This document shows positions 32,132 to 44,725 of a stretch of DNA of 64,000 nucleotides, one piece after another. The stretch comes from Salvia splendens. Its lineage: Eukaryota > Streptophyta > Magnoliopsida > Lamiales > Lamiaceae. The translations under genes were made by a program, and so were the position numbers. Every line of letters begins with the position of its first letter. Positions within the stretch are counted from its first letter, which is position 1. The notes beneath the pieces were generated by a model, which saw only the letters and a program-made list of their open reading frames with translations, was not told where the DNA came from and did no database searches. The DNA lies in NCBI RefSeq assembly GCF_004379255.2, contig NW_024599375.1:102076-166075 (forward strand), read 5' to 3'.

Positions 32132-32628
32132 TTGGGAATGAGTATACCGAGACTGCCCGCATCAAGGGGGCTGAGACTCCTAGTGATGCCGGTTAAGTGG
32201 CACCCCCCCAAGAGGCCGTGGGTTAAAGTCAACACGGATGGGGTACACGGAAGCATTGGATAAAGCGGGAGGGGGAGGTGTGGTACGTGACTGGACCGGG
32301 AAGTTGCTCGTGGCCTTTACAACCCCCCTCGACGCACACTCAGCATTGGAGGCTGAACTGATAGCCGCTCACCACGGACTCGAGCTTGCGAGGGATTGTG
32401 CGCTGCCGATATGGATCGAGACAGACGCCGAGCAAGTCACCAAATTCATCAATGGTAAGATGTGGGGGCCGGCACATGTCCGCCGGGTCATGGCGCGGCT
32501 CACCCTCTTCAAGCGCCAGCACGCCATCCTTGTATTCCTCCAACTGTAACATGTAACATCTTTCGTCTTGCAATATAGGGATGAGGGACCCACCCTCCAC
32601 CGTGAAGGTGTTTGATAACAAAAAAAAA
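32132..32628 (+). pseudogene. LINE E 3' end with RNase H remnant (unit 2)
   Basis: Duplicate of 17270-17766, with the same frameshift and shortened C-terminus, ending in the same hairpin and A-run. Confidence 0.8.
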
Positions 32629-33369
32629 GTACGTTTCGTTCATTGAACTTGAAGGTTCCTTTCGTTTCTTCGAAATTTTTGATGTTGTATTGAGTTCTCA
32701 TTTGCGATTATTAAACTGTGTAGATGTGATTGTGTGCAGATTGTTTTCCATGATACCACGACAGATATAAGAACCATCTTTCTTAATAACGCAATTGTTA
32801 TTAAAAGAAATCAAATATCCATCAAAAACTAATTTAGAAACTAAAATTAAATTTCTTCTAAAAGAAGGTATCAACAAAACATTCTTCAAAATAAAAAATC
32901 TATCACTACTAAAATAAAAATAAATGTATCTCACTGCTATGGCCGCCACTTTTGTAGCGTCACCCAGCTGGACCTCGATCTCACGATCACATAGCCGTCT
33001 TGTCACCTGCATTAAGTCAGGATCAAAACAAATATGATCAGTGGCACCAGTGTCAATAACCCAAGTGCAAGTAGACTTCGAAGCCAAACATGACTCGACT
33101 ACTAAAGCTTGGTGCATACCTGTAGCCTTGCCCTTTTTAGGACAATCTGGCTTCCAATGCCCCTTCTCTCCGCACTTGAAACACTTCCCCGTGGGCTTCT
33201 TGTTTGCCCTCTTCTTCTTCTTTCCCTTAGCATCTTGGCCGGTCCTGAGTTCGGTGCCTGCCTTTTTCCCGCGCTAGGCTTGATGCCAGAGGAACGAGGC
33301 GCTGAAGTCATCATGGCCGCCTTAGCCTGGACCATAAGGTCCTCTGCCGACTGAAGTTCAGTCAACGGC
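32629..33369 (-). pseudogene. Ty1/copia gag-protease fragment (unit 2)
   Basis: Duplicate of 17767-18507. It carries the same CCHC knuckle, DTGATDHIC protease motif, gag frameshift and premature stop. Confidence 0.85.
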
Positions 33370-35103
33370 TGTCACGATCGCCCTCACTAAGGATAGTAAA
33401 GACGGGGAAATCGTGACTAGGGAAGGGACTAAGGAGCAGGGAAGAAGAAGGGGAAAGCAATGAAAGACAACATCTTAAACAAAGCTTCAAAAGAAAAGTT
33501 TTAATCAATTAAACAATTAAGCAGCTGGTTAATATCTCAAGGTAATTAATGTCAAAAAGTAGTGTAAAGCAAAACCAAAGACTTTTACAAGAACGATTCG
33601 AAACACAGTAGCGGAAAAATAAGTATCAAAGGAGAGTCATAGGATGACGCCCATGTATGAAGACACGACGCATCCGGGAATTCCTAAAGCTCACTCAACA
33701 TCCATCGCAACATCACGCTCAACCTGCACATAGGGAAAACATATGCAGGGCTGAGTACTTGTTGTACTCAATGGGCTCATGCCGAAAATATTTTATAACA
33801 GTTATGTCATCCAAACCAGTGAACTCGAGTTTTACATGTAGTTAAGAAATATCATCGAGAACACAAAAACATTTTCATAGTCTGGCCAAGGCAAAACAAT
33901 CTCCCCACTATCTCAACAACCAATCATTCACATCCTCTTACCATAGTGCGACGAAAGTGTGGCCACACTATTCGCCCACGAGACCGGCCGAGTAGCAAGG
34001 ACGGCTCACGATCCCCTCTGTGTACACGGCCTGATAGGGTTTGTGGCCCTACTCAGACCCGAATTCGTTTATCATAGCCCTATAGCCTAATGGAGCGAAC
34101 TCACAAACTAGACATCAAGCACAATCTCAACATAGCCCTATAGCCTAACGGAGCAAGCTCAAACGAACTAGGCATCAGGCAACAATCTCAACATCAAAAC
34201 AATCACGGCATGACATAATACTTTAAACCACCCTTATAGCTCCACAATCATACTTAGGAAAAATAAAAGAGTTTAGTTAAAGAAAGCCCACCTCGCTTGG
34301 TTAGACAACACAATACGCAACTCAAAAGCAACCCTCGTTCCTTATGCTCACGTATGCACAACAACCCTTGTCAACACCACAACACAATCAGCCTTCCATC
34401 ACTACAATTTAACATGCATGCCCTATCGTTCCTTTCATCGTTCTCTTAAATTACCCATCCCAAACATTCATCAACATAAGGAAAACATGCCATAATATTT
34501 CTCAACGTGTCACACATAATCACGTCATAGGATACATTCCTTAATCATACATGCATCATATAATTCACCCAAACTTGGCAACAAGTGATATTTGAACATG
34601 ACAACAAATCTGGCATAATTGCGCGGTTGGTTTGTAAAAATCACCAAAAATCCATACGACCTCATATGAAACTAAGATTTGTTCACAACATAGAAGACAC
34701 ATTCAAGTTCGTCCAGTTAAAATTCCACACCAAAAGCACGTCATTTGGTCAGTCAAAACAATAATGTAAATCTCTGGTCGGAACACTAAAACTCTGGTAG
34801 CACTGTGCAGTTCCATTGAAAAATTTACCAAAAATTCATCCGATATCCAATGAGACTAAAATTTTCACACAACACAGAAAGAAGACACTTCTGGGCGAGA
34901 ATACAAGTTTCTAGCAGAATTGCGCAGTCGGCTTCAAAACTTTATTAAAAATTCATCTTTTGTCAAGAGGGGCTGAAACTTACACACAACACAGAAAACA
35001 CCTTGAAGTTTACTCAATTAAAAATTCACACCAAAATAAGATCGTTTGGTCAGTCAAATACCACTGTCCGGACACCACAGTTTTCTGGTTTCACAATTTC
35101 GAA
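33370..35103 (+). repeat. Gypsy-type LTR, 5' part (unit 2)
   Basis: Duplicate of 18508-20241. In this unit it is the true left flank of the LINE A whose undeleted 3' end lies at 44984-49298. Confidence 0.5.
34700..35103 (+). repeat. Long (~0.4 kb) target duplication, left side of LINE A
   Basis: 404 bp that match 49299-49709 (411 bp), with about seven or eight substitutions, a 4-bp and a 10-bp indel by eye. This copy ends exactly where LINE A begins. The other starts exactly after the LINE A poly(A). Confidence 0.85.
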
Positions 35104-37588
35104 GAGGTACGTGCTCTTCCCACTCCCCGAAGACAAGCAACTAAGGAAGAGAATCGACTTTGGGGAGGAAGATTGCGCCCCGGTTGTGAGCCCTAAATGC
35201 AAAAACTCGATCCTTCCGGCGCTTGTAAGTCCCAACATGGCGAACGCATTGCAAGAGGGGGAGAATGTGCAAGGAGGAGTTGAAGAGGAGATAGAAATGG
35301 AAAGGCCACATGTGGTCCGCGACACAACTTCCGACCTGGTGCTTTTCTCCGGCCAAGATTCCGGCCAAGTCGCCGGAGAGGAGACGGCCGACCACGACAT
35401 GGAGCCTTCTCAACCAAGCCATGACAAATCCATTGTACTTGGTGCTGCAAAAGTACAAGGAGCCTTGGGGGAGGAGATGGTCAACTTGCCCGATAAGGGT
35501 ATGGGAACAAAAATGCTTTTGGAAAGTAGGTTGGCCCCTTGCCAAAATGGAGAGTCACATGATGCACTAGCCGTTAGTGAGTACTTGCAGCCTAACCCTA
35601 CCAACCTTCTCCATGTTGCCTCCTTGGATGCGGCGGACATGCTAGACACCTTGGCGGCGCAGCCACTTCTCAACGCCGGCACGGCGGAGTCCGGCCGGCC
35701 GGCGGCCGAGCCAAACCATGCACCTCTTTTTGGTATGAACTCCCACTTTCTATCATCCTCAACCGCTTTCAAGGCCTACCAAATGGAGTTCCCACCCTTG
35801 GAGAAAGGTCGGACTCTAAAGCTACGTGATTCCTTTGAGCGTGGCCGACCGAAAGGTGCCGAGATGGTGCCGAGCCCGTGCTCGAGTCAACACGATCCCC
35901 CTTACACGCATTTCAAGCCAGGTGCGGGAGAAGGCCCCACGGCCTCGGCCAGCGTGCCTGAGGCCCCAAAAATTGGGGCGAGCCCGTCATCATCTCCTAA
36001 TTCCGGGGTAATGGCTGATCCCCTTAAGGTAACTCCATCAGCCACAATGAATGGGCCACAATTTAGTAGAGAAGAGGGATCCGGGGTCGGATCGAACGGC
36101 AACTTGCCGGCCAATGGGGCCGAGACGGGCTCGGTAACCACAAATGCATGGCGATCAATGGCGGACCTGATCAAGGGAGCCCCCGATCCGAATGGACCGC
36201 AAGTGTTCGTTGCCGACAAGATCCAAACCTTTGGATTAGCATCAGTCTCAAATGGGATACCATCAATCTACTTCTCGGGGCTGGAAATCCGGAAGCTTGC
36301 CAAAAACGTAGGGCATGCCATTGTAGGTAAATTCTCACACTCTATCCCGACAGCCGGACAAATTCAAAAGGCTCTCAATAACATGAAATTTCAATGTGGC
36401 TTTACTTGGAAATACATTAATGCCAAGCACATTCTTATTCAATGCAAGGACTTGGTGGATTACGCAAGGCTCCTCGGTGGCCCGAAGGGGACGCCGATGT
36501 GGCTCATCGATCGGCACCCAATGAGGGTGTTCAAATGGTCCCCAGATTTTGACGCCTATTGTGAGTCCCCGATTGCAGCAATATGGTGTAACCTAATTGG
36601 CCTTCCGATCCACCTATTCGATCAATCAGCCCTCTTCGCGATTGGCAAGCTCCTAGGGACGCCAATACAAGTTGACCGAGCCACTGCGAACAAGACAAGG
36701 CTCTCCTTTGCGCGCATTTGCGTCGAGATTGATATCACGAAACCACCCCCCGAAGAAAATATACTTGATATTTGTGGAAGAGAGACGGTCCAACAAGTGC
36801 GGTGGGATAAAATTCCAGCCTATTGTCGGGAGTGTAAGCACGTCGGTCACTCGAGCAATGTTTGCTATGCTGTGGGAAAGACTGAGAGGCCACCGAAAAG
36901 AAACTACAACAATGCAGCCCCCCAAAAAGCAAATCAAGATGGAAACGGTCCCACGGAAAAGCAAGCCAATTTGGAGGCCAAGCAAAATAATAACAATGAG
37001 TGGAGACGGCAAAGGAGAAACAAAGGAAAGGGATCATCCCCGAAAGCTAGGCAGAGTGGGGAGGAGTCGGTTTGGGAGGGTCCGGACATTGTGGGCAACC
37101 TTCAAGAAGATGATGGGCTTGGGAAAGGTCAACTTAACACAAGGCCGGTCCAAGGTGAGGAAGCCGCCACTAAATACTCAATGGGGCCGAGTCGAACAAA
37201 ATCGAACGATGAGGAAGCAACGGGTGTGCCGTGGGAACTTGGAGTCACAAGCCGTCGGATGGCTTCGAGCTCCCGAGGTGGGCCAAGAGGGGGCTCGAGA
37301 GGGAGAGGGCGACATTCCACATCAAACCATGGAAGGAGTGGAGATGAGTGGACGGGCAATATCATGAGCACAAACAAGTACTACTCGCTCATGGCTAACG
37401 GGGAATTTGACGTCGAAGCATGTGGCGAGATGGATAAGGTGGAAATGGAATTCCAAACCTTTGGTGCACAATCTAAGGATGCCTCGCAACAAGTTGATGC
37501 CGACAATCACACGATGGATGACGACCATCAGATTGTCATATTCCAAGGAGGGCCTTCAAACCTTCCGGGTACGACCCTATCTTGTTAA
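35104..37588 (+). pseudogene. LINE A ORF1, 5' truncated (unit 2)
   Basis: Duplicate of the unit 1 ORF1 remnant. The frame is open from the truncation point through the DUF4283-type domain and CCHC knuckle (about 36826-36867) to the stop at 37586-37588. The start codon region is missing. The next ATG (37591) opens ORF2 after two bases. Confidence 0.85.
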
Positions 37589-37590
37589 TC

Positions 37591-37666
37591 ATGTCTTACA
37601 ACTTCATGTTTTGGAACGCTAGGGGAATCGCTAATGCGCCGACCCAAAACGTCCTCAAAAAAAGAT
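37591..37666 (+). pseudogene. LINE A ORF2 first 25 codons (unit 2)
   Basis: Endonuclease start (FWNARGIANAPT), cut by LINE B copy 2. The frame resumes at 44984. Confidence 0.85.
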
Positions 37667-37894
37667 CTAGAGAGAGACGCTCCCCCTTCTCTCTAGCAAT
37701 TCCCCCACCTTGATCCTTTTCGCCGTCCACCCACTCACACCCACGACCCGCCGCGACTCCCTCACGCCGACCACCACACCTCACCATCCCACAACCTGCC
37801 GAGACCTTTTCCACGCCGGTCGTGTCACCATCCCTCCTCAACTCCACCGTCTCCCCACCTTGGTTCGGCGCTGCGGTCACACCCTCGGCTGGCC

Positions 37895-40564
37895 ATGCCG
37901 GACCCCCCCACGAACCCAACCCCGGCCCCACCAGACCCCGAGGAGGCTAGGTCTATCCCGGACCAATTTATGATTTTTCACTCATGCGATGACCCAACAC
38001 CAAAGGTCTCGGCCAAAGATATGAAAATGCAAAGCAAGAAGAATAGGATGATGGCTAGGAAGAGCACGCCGGCACCTCTCACAAAAGGTCATGGCCGGAA
38101 AAGGTTCGTACCTTCTCCACTCCCGGAGGACAAACAACTTAGGAAGAAGCTCGACTTTGGAGAAGAGGAGACCTCCGAGCCCGAGTCATCCATCCCGAGC
38201 CCCGACCTTGATAGCCTTAAATCCAAGGTAAATCTTTTTCCGGCTTGCTCCATTGATAGCAAGGAAGCACTTGGCCTAGGAGCCCTTCCCAAAGCCCCCA
38301 CATCCGAGGATGGGGTCCAAATGGAAGTGGTGGTTCACGGAGATGCACCGGCGGCGGAGGTGGCGCCATCCTTCGACCATGGACCCGTCATGAGCGAGAA
38401 GACCGTTGGAGGGGATGATGTCGGACCCCTAAACGTATCCCAAGAGGATTTGACCGTAGCATGTGTGCCAAAAAGTACATTGGGGTGTGAGATAGTCAAC
38501 TTGCCCGAATTGGGCATGGGAACAAATCACCTTTCGGAAAGTGCTTTTGCCCCTTACCAAAACCGGAAGTCACATGTGGAGCCTTGCTCACCCCTACCAA
38601 TGCAGCAAATGAATACAAAAAAGAGTGATATCCTCCAAATCATTCACCTGGCCGCGGCGGAGATGCTTGATGCGGCGGCGGCGCAGCCCTTCCTCGCCGA
38701 ACCCTCACCGGCCACGGACTACACGGCGAAGGTCACCCTTCTCCCAGATCGGAGAGACAAAGATATTGAACCATGCGCGCCTCTCATTGAGCATGGCCCT
38801 TCCCTTGAAGATTTCCCACCTCTCGAAAAGGGAAGGACCCGGAAAATCCAAGCATCATTCGAAGCCGGCTCGGCGTTAGTGAGTACGGGATGGCCGAGGA
38901 CCAATGCAAGCCGCAACCCCCCTCGAGACACGTCCGCGCCTTCGGCCTCGGACACGCAAGAGTTGGACCCGACGCCGACCGAGATGGACATAGAAATGCC
39001 GCGGCCTCCTTACGCACCCAGGGGCGAGAGGGACTCGTGTGATGAACCGCGAACCGACCCAAACGGTGTGGCTAAATTAAAAGATAAGCCGACAAACAAC
39101 CCTTTAGGAGGCAATACCGAGCCGGGCGTGAGGAACCCCACCAAGCCAAAATCCATGGCCGACATGGTGCGGGGGCCACCGGCGGTTGAAGGCCCGCAAG
39201 TCTTTGTCCCGGAGAACATCCAAAATATCGGCTTTGCTTCCACGTCAAACGGAGTGCCATCCATTTACTTCTCCGGGTCAGAAATCCAAAGGTTGGCCTC
39301 GTCCCTCGGCCATGCTATTGTAGGTAAGTTCTCGCACTCAATCCCGGCTTCCTATCAAATCCAAAAGGCTCTAGACAACATTAAGTTTTGCCGTGGCTAT
39401 ACTTGGAAATATATTAACGCCAAACATATTCTTGTTCAATTTGAGGACATGACGGATTATGCTCGGCTCCTAAGTGGACCCAAAGGGACACCGGTGTGGT
39501 TCATTGATCGGCATCCGATGAGAGTTTTCAAATGGTCTCCGGAATTTGACGCCTATTGTGAATCTCCAATTGCGGCTATATGGTGCAACCTAATTGGACT
39601 CCCGATCCACCTATTTGATCAATCGGCCCTCTATGCCATTGGGAAACTCCTTGGTAACCCGATCCAAGTAGATAGAGCGACGGCCAACAAATCAAGACTC
39701 TCCTTTGCGCGGCTATGCATTGAGATCGACATTACAAAGCCGCCACCCGACGAGATCATCCTTGACATTTGTGGGCGTCCTTTGGTGCAGCAAGTAAAGT
39801 GGGATAAGATCCCGTCCTACTGTGGAGAATGCAAACATGTCGGTCACAAGAGAGAAGTTTGTTACGCTTCCGGGAAGGCGGATCGACCTCCAAAACGAAA
39901 TTACAACTTAGCAACACCAAAACAACCACAACACGGAGGAATAGGAGCTAAGAAGAACAATACTGATCCGAGGCACACCGATAATAACATGGAATGGAAA
40001 CAACAAGGGAAACACAAGGGAAAGGAAGGCAACATCCGGATGAACCCGAGAGCCAATATGTACTCGGGGGCGGAGTGGTCGGGGCCGGACTTTTTGGGTG
40101 ATATGCAAGGTGCCGGGAGTAAGGACATGATCATCATCCATGATGAGCATACCACCACTTCACCTAAAGGGGTGCTCGCTAAATTCCCCTCCTTTGGAAA
40201 TGGGCGCGGGGGTACGCCAAGAGGAGCGGATATGGCGCGGCGAGAAGTGAACCCGACTTCGGGGGCCCTTGTGCAACCGAAAGGCTTCTTTAAACCCTTC
40301 GACCTAGAGAAAACCGAGGCACAAGGGCCATCAAGTCACTTGAGTACTAACCGATATTTCACCCTCATGGCTCAAGAGAACTTCGTGGAGAATGATATGG
40401 AAGACGAGGAAAATTGGGATGATACCATCTCCCATAATGAAATCGATGAGGGAGCCAATCCCGCCTTTTTGGAGGCCGCGGCATCTCATGGGGAGAAGGA
40501 CCTTCAAATCATTGAATTCCAAGGAGGGGGGTCAATCCCGCCGGGTACGAACTCCTCTTGTTAA
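37895..40564 (+). CDS. LINE B ORF1 RNA-binding protein (intact)
   Basis: An open frame of 889 codons from MPDPP to SSC. The N-terminal half carries the conserved islands of this family: RKRFVPSPLPEDKQ (about residue 68), VNLPELG, EMLDA and EDFPPLEKGRTRK (about residue 306). The DUF4283-type domain is roughly residues 450-630 (GHAIVGKFSH, WKYINAKHI, AAIWCNLIGLPIHL). The knuckle is CGECKHVGHKREVC (nt 39821-39862). The role is binding of LINE RNA. It is intact although ORF2 beside it is damaged. The ORF2 ATG follows after two bases. Shorter than LINE 1 ORF1 because the K/E-rich block is absent. Confidence 0.88.
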   Translation: MPDPPTNPTPAPPDPEEARSIPDQFMIFHSCDDPTPKVSAKDMKMQSKKNRMMARKSTPAPLTKGHGRKRFVPSPLPEDKQLRKKLDFGEEETSEPESSIPSPDLDSLKSKVNLFPACSIDSKEALGLGALPKAPTSEDGVQMEVVVHGDAPAAEVAPSFDHGPVMSEKTVGGDDVGPLNVSQEDLTVACVPKSTLGCEIVNLPELGMGTNHLSESAFAPYQNRKSHVEPCSPLPMQQMNTKKSDILQIIHLAAAEMLDAAAAQPFLAEPSPATDYTAKVTLLPDRRDKDIEPCAPLIEHGPSLEDFPPLEKGRTRKIQASFEAGSALVSTGWPRTNASRNPPRDTSAPSASDTQELDPTPTEMDIEMPRPPYAPRGERDSCDEPRTDPNGVAKLKDKPTNNPLGGNTEPGVRNPTKPKSMADMVRGPPAVEGPQVFVPENIQNIGFASTSNGVPSIYFSGSEIQRLASSLGHAIVGKFSHSIPASYQIQKALDNIKFCRGYTWKYINAKHILVQFEDMTDYARLLSGPKGTPVWFIDRHPMRVFKWSPEFDAYCESPIAAIWCNLIGLPIHLFDQSALYAIGKLLGNPIQVDRATANKSRLSFARLCIEIDITKPPPDEIILDICGRPLVQQVKWDKIPSYCGECKHVGHKREVCYASGKADRPPKRNYNLATPKQPQHGGIGAKKNNTDPRHTDNNMEWKQQGKHKGKEGNIRMNPRANMYSGAEWSGPDFLGDMQGAGSKDMIIIHDEHTTTSPKGVLAKFPSFGNGRGGTPRGADMARREVNPTSGALVQPKGFFKPFDLEKTEAQGPSSHLSTNRYFTLMAQENFVENDMEDEENWDDTISHNEIDEGANPAFLEAAASHGEKDLQIIEFQGGGSIPPGTNSSC

Positions 40565-40566
40565 TC

Positions 40567-43500
40567 ATGTCGTTAAACTTTCTATTTTGGAACGTTAGGG
40601 GAATCGCGAATGCGTCAACCTAAAACGTCCTAAAAAGACTAATTAAATCTCATATATTTGTTTTCTTGCAATAATGGAGCCGCTTACCTCCCCTAATCCG
40701 GACAAATTCTCGAAAGTGTTGGGGCTGTCCTACAAGGGGACGAACACCAATGGGAAAATTTGGATTTTTGTGGAGGAAGGGATGGATTTTGTTGTGATGG
40801 ATGACACGGACCAGCTGCTACATGGGAGGCTCACTTGTCCTAGGATTTCAACCCCTATTATGATCTCGGCCGTGTATGCTAAATGCACGAGAGGAGAGCG
40901 GCATGCCCTTTGGGAAAAGATGAGAGATATTGCCCAAGTTTCGGAGGGAATATCGTGGTTCATTGGAGGGACTTCAACACAATCCTCTCCACTCGAGATA
41001 GGACGGGAAGCGACACAAATCGTCAGGCCGAAATGGTGGATTTCGCCGAGGCCATTGAGGATTGCAGACTAATGGACCCAGGCTATGATGGGGCTGAATT
41101 CACCTGGGCAAAGAACGGCCTCATGGAAAGGCTGGATAGGGTGTTGATTAGTGAGATGACGCCCCAATTGTTTGATGCAATAAGAGTCACTAACCTACCC
41201 CGTATTGCTTCGGACCACGGGCCTCTCCTCGTCAGATGCAGGCTACCTAATGCCCACGGGGGTGGTAGAGCCTTCCGGTTCCAAAACATGTGGGTCCGGC
41301 ATGAGGGTTTTGGTGAGTTGGTGCAGGAAGATTGGATGGCTCCCACGGAGGCTGTGGGCCTCCTCAATTTGAAGATCAAGCTTGCTAGGATCAAACAAAC
41401 GCTTAAAAGATGGAACAAGGAGGTTTTTGGGAATATACACGCCAGCCTCAAAACTTGTGAAGAGAACATTGCGCTGGCTCAATCGGAGTTTGAAGGTGAC
41501 CCCTCGGCCCGGAATAGAACAGGGGTCAACAAACAAATTGCTGAGTACATCCTTCTCCTTAAGATGGAGGAAGATTTTTGGCGTCAGAAGGCGGCCCTCC
41601 GTTGGTTGGAAGAAGGGGATAAAAACACTAGATTTTACCAAAGTTGGGTGAAGCAGAAGAGGATTCGGCTACGTATCCACAAGATTAATGCTAATGGGCG
41701 TGAACTTACGGATGACACGGCCATCAAAGAATCGGCAGTTGAGTTCTTTCAAAACCTCCTAGCCCCAAGCTACCCGGAGCTTGTGGATCCGGACCTCAGC
41801 CTCTTACATTCACTCCCTCCCTCGGAGCAGTTGGCGGGCCTCCCCAAACCCCCGGATGCGGATGAGGTGAAACGAGCTGTCTTCGATATCTCGGCCAATA
41901 GCGCGCCCGGCCCGGATGGCTTCTCGGCATTGTTCTTCCAAGCTTGTTGGGGCATTGTGGGGCCAGACGTGGTGGAAGCGGTTAGGCAATTTTTTGGTGG
42001 GGCTTTCCTCCCCCGCAGCTTCACGGCCACGAGTATCGTACTCATCCCCAAGAAGCCTTTACCCGAGACTTGGGGAGACTATAGGCCCATTAGCTTGTGT
42101 AACGTGATCAACAAGGTGATTACTAAAGTCTTCACGAGGCGCCTTGCCCCATTCCTTCCAAGTGTTGTTGCACCGAATCAAAGCGGGTTTGTCAAAGGGA
42201 GGCTCCTCAATGACAATGTACTCCTTGCACAGGAGATGTTCCATGAGCTCCATAGAAGTACACCAGCCCCTAATATTGCTATCAAGATTGACATGGCTAA
42301 GGCCTATGATAGGGTTCAATGGCCGTTCCTCCTAAAAGTCCTCAAGCAAATGGGCTTCCCCGAACCTTGGGTGGCGCTCATAGAAAGGTGCATCGGGACA
42401 TGCTGGTTCTCGATCCTTATCAACGGGGCCCCGACGGGCTTTTTCAAATCCACTCGTGGCCTTAGACAAGGGGACCCCATTTCCCCCGCCCTCTTCGTCC
42501 TTGCTGCGGACTATCTCTCGAGATCACTCGATAAACTTATCCTCGGAAACAAAGAGATGACATACAAAGCAACCCGAGGCAGCATGGAGATCAGCCACCT
42601 CGCCTATGCGGACGACATCATCATCTTTACGCAAGCGGCCGTAAACCCCCTCCGGAGGCTACGTGCATGTCTTGAGCATTATGCCGAGGTGTCCGGACAA
42701 CAAATCAACCTCGGCAAGAGCAATTTCTACATCTCCGAGGCGCATGAAGGCTGGTCAAACATAATCCAAAGTGAAGGAGGTTTCTCACGAGGTACGTTCC
42801 CCTTCCTTTACCTTGGAGTCCCTATTTACCGGGGGGTGAAGCGCACGGATATGTTCATGTTTCTTCGAGAGAAAATCTCGGCTAGGATATCTGGATGGGC
42901 TCACCGGCACCTTTCCTTTGGGGGGAGACTAACCTTGATAAAAAGCACACTTGAGGCGATTCCCTTACATATTTTTCAAGCGATCGAGCCAACCGGCGGA
43001 GCCCTCAAGCAATTAGATCAACAAGTGGCTCGCTTCTTTTGGGGGTCGAGTAATGAGATGAAAAGGACGCACTGGATAGGATGGGATCAGGTTTGCCTAC
43101 CCACGGCCGAAGGGGGCTTGGGCATTCGGAAGATCAAGGAGGTCTTACGTGCCTTTAATATTAAATTATGGTGGAGATTCCGGGAACAAAACTCCCTTTG
43201 GGCTACGTACATGATGACTAAATATTGCCTTAAGGCGTCCCCACTCACAGCTAGAGCCTCGGGGAGGTGTAGCCCTACCTGGAAGAGGCTTTTGAAGGCT
43301 CGGGCACAGGCGCAACCGTACATTCGTTGGGTGGTGCGAGAAGGTAAGATATCATTTTGGGATGACCTATGGCTAGGAGAGGTTCCTTTGAGGGAACTTT
43401 GTCTTGATGATAGGGGAGGCCCTCTTGTCCATGTTGCTGATTACATTATCAATGGATCTTGGAATGAAGCCAAGTTGCGGATTCTACAAGCGCAAGCCGG

Positions 43501-44725
43501 CCTTACACAACACATCGTCCGGAAGATCCTTGACACGCCAATCATCCCGGAGGGGCCGGATGTGCCGAGATGGAGGCTTTCACACAATGGGGAGTTCTCA
43601 CTAGCATCAACTTGGGAGATCATCCGAACTCAAAGACCTATCATCCAAGGCCTTGATGACTTATGGAAAGCAGGCCTCACGTCTTCTATTGCTATCTTCA
43701 TTTGGAGACTCCTTTCCAACCGAATACCGGTGGATACGAAGCTACAGTGGAGAAGAATGGAAATGGCATCTAAGTGCCAATGCTGCCCTCATAGACCGGG
43801 CATCGAATCACTGCAGCATCTCTTCATCCAAGGGGCTGGCGCCCGAGGTGTGTGGAGGGAGTTTGACTCCTGGTTCGAGGGATCTTCACCACCTCTCCGG
43901 ATCAATGACACCATCCCAGAGAGGCTCGAAGTTTGGGCACGGAGAGTCCAACAACCCGGTAAGAAACACCTCAGCCGGGCGATGCCGTACCTTATTCTTT
44001 GGTTCATTTGGGCTGAGCGAAACAGGAGTCGTCATCAATCGGTGCAATTTAAGCCTTTCAATGTGGTATGGCAAGTGCAAATGTTCCTTAGAAATAGCAT
44101 GGCCAATGGATCCTACAAACCGAAGCATTGGAAAGGAGTCCGCCTCAAGATCAACGTCCCGAGTCAGGCCGAGCCACGAAGGACCAGGCCCCTCGCGATG
44201 GTGGTCAAATGGAACCCGCCGGATGAACCGTGGGTCAAACTCAACACTGACGGAGCATACATGGAGGCAACGGATAAAGCCGGGGGGGGAGGACTTGTTC
44301 GTGACCACAAGGGCAACATGCTTGCAGCCTTTACCTCCCCACTCGAGGCTCACTCAGCCCTCGAAGCGGAGCTTCTGGCCATCCAATTCGGGTTGACGCT
44401 CGCCGCAGAATTCAGAAGGCCTATATGGGTTGAGTCGGATGCACAACAAGCGGTTAAGCTCCTAAATGGCACACACTGGGGACCGGCCCATATTAGTCGG
44501 GTGATGGCGCGACTAGCAATCCTCAAGCGCCAACAAGACACCCGTATCACCTTCATCCACCGGGAAGGGAATAGAGCAGGAGATCTCCTCGCCAAAATGG
44601 GATTAGAAAGAAATGACTACTGGCGTATGAATGCCCTCACGGCACCAAGGCACCTCACAGCGATGATTAGGATGGATGCAATGGGTATCCCGAACATTCG
44701 GGTCCATAATGAAGAGGAAGAATAG
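40567..44725 (+). pseudogene. LINE B ORF2 copy 2 (nonsense and frameshifts)
   Basis: Same early TAA (40621-40623) and near-start frameshift as copy 1. A further one-base loss at about 40968, inside the GGDFN-coding GGAGGGG run, removes the frame in the endonuclease. From about 40970 the frame is open to the end (stop 44723-44725). It covers SDH, RT (KIDMAKAYD, YADD near 42607), zf-RVT and a complete RNase H (NTDGAY, EAELLA, ESDAQQ). Unlike copy 1, RNase H is in frame here. Confidence 0.9.

Larger units (their letters stand above)
35104..37666 (+). mobile_element. LINE A 5' part (unit 2)
   Basis: Duplicate of 20242-22804, 5' truncated inside ORF1. Together with 44984-49298 it forms the only LINE A here with an undeleted 3' end. 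LINE B copy 2 separates the two parts. Confidence 0.9.
29607..44467 (+). repeat. Tandem array unit 2 (14,861 bp)
   Basis: Second full unit, with the same content as unit 1. Differences seen include G for A at 30132, C for T at 30157, C for G near 35937, a C7 instead of C8 near 37903, a 3-bp difference near 38053, and one G fewer near 40212 and 40968. LINE B runs unbroken across the junction at 29607, so the repeat is in phase with an intact element. Confidence 0.95.
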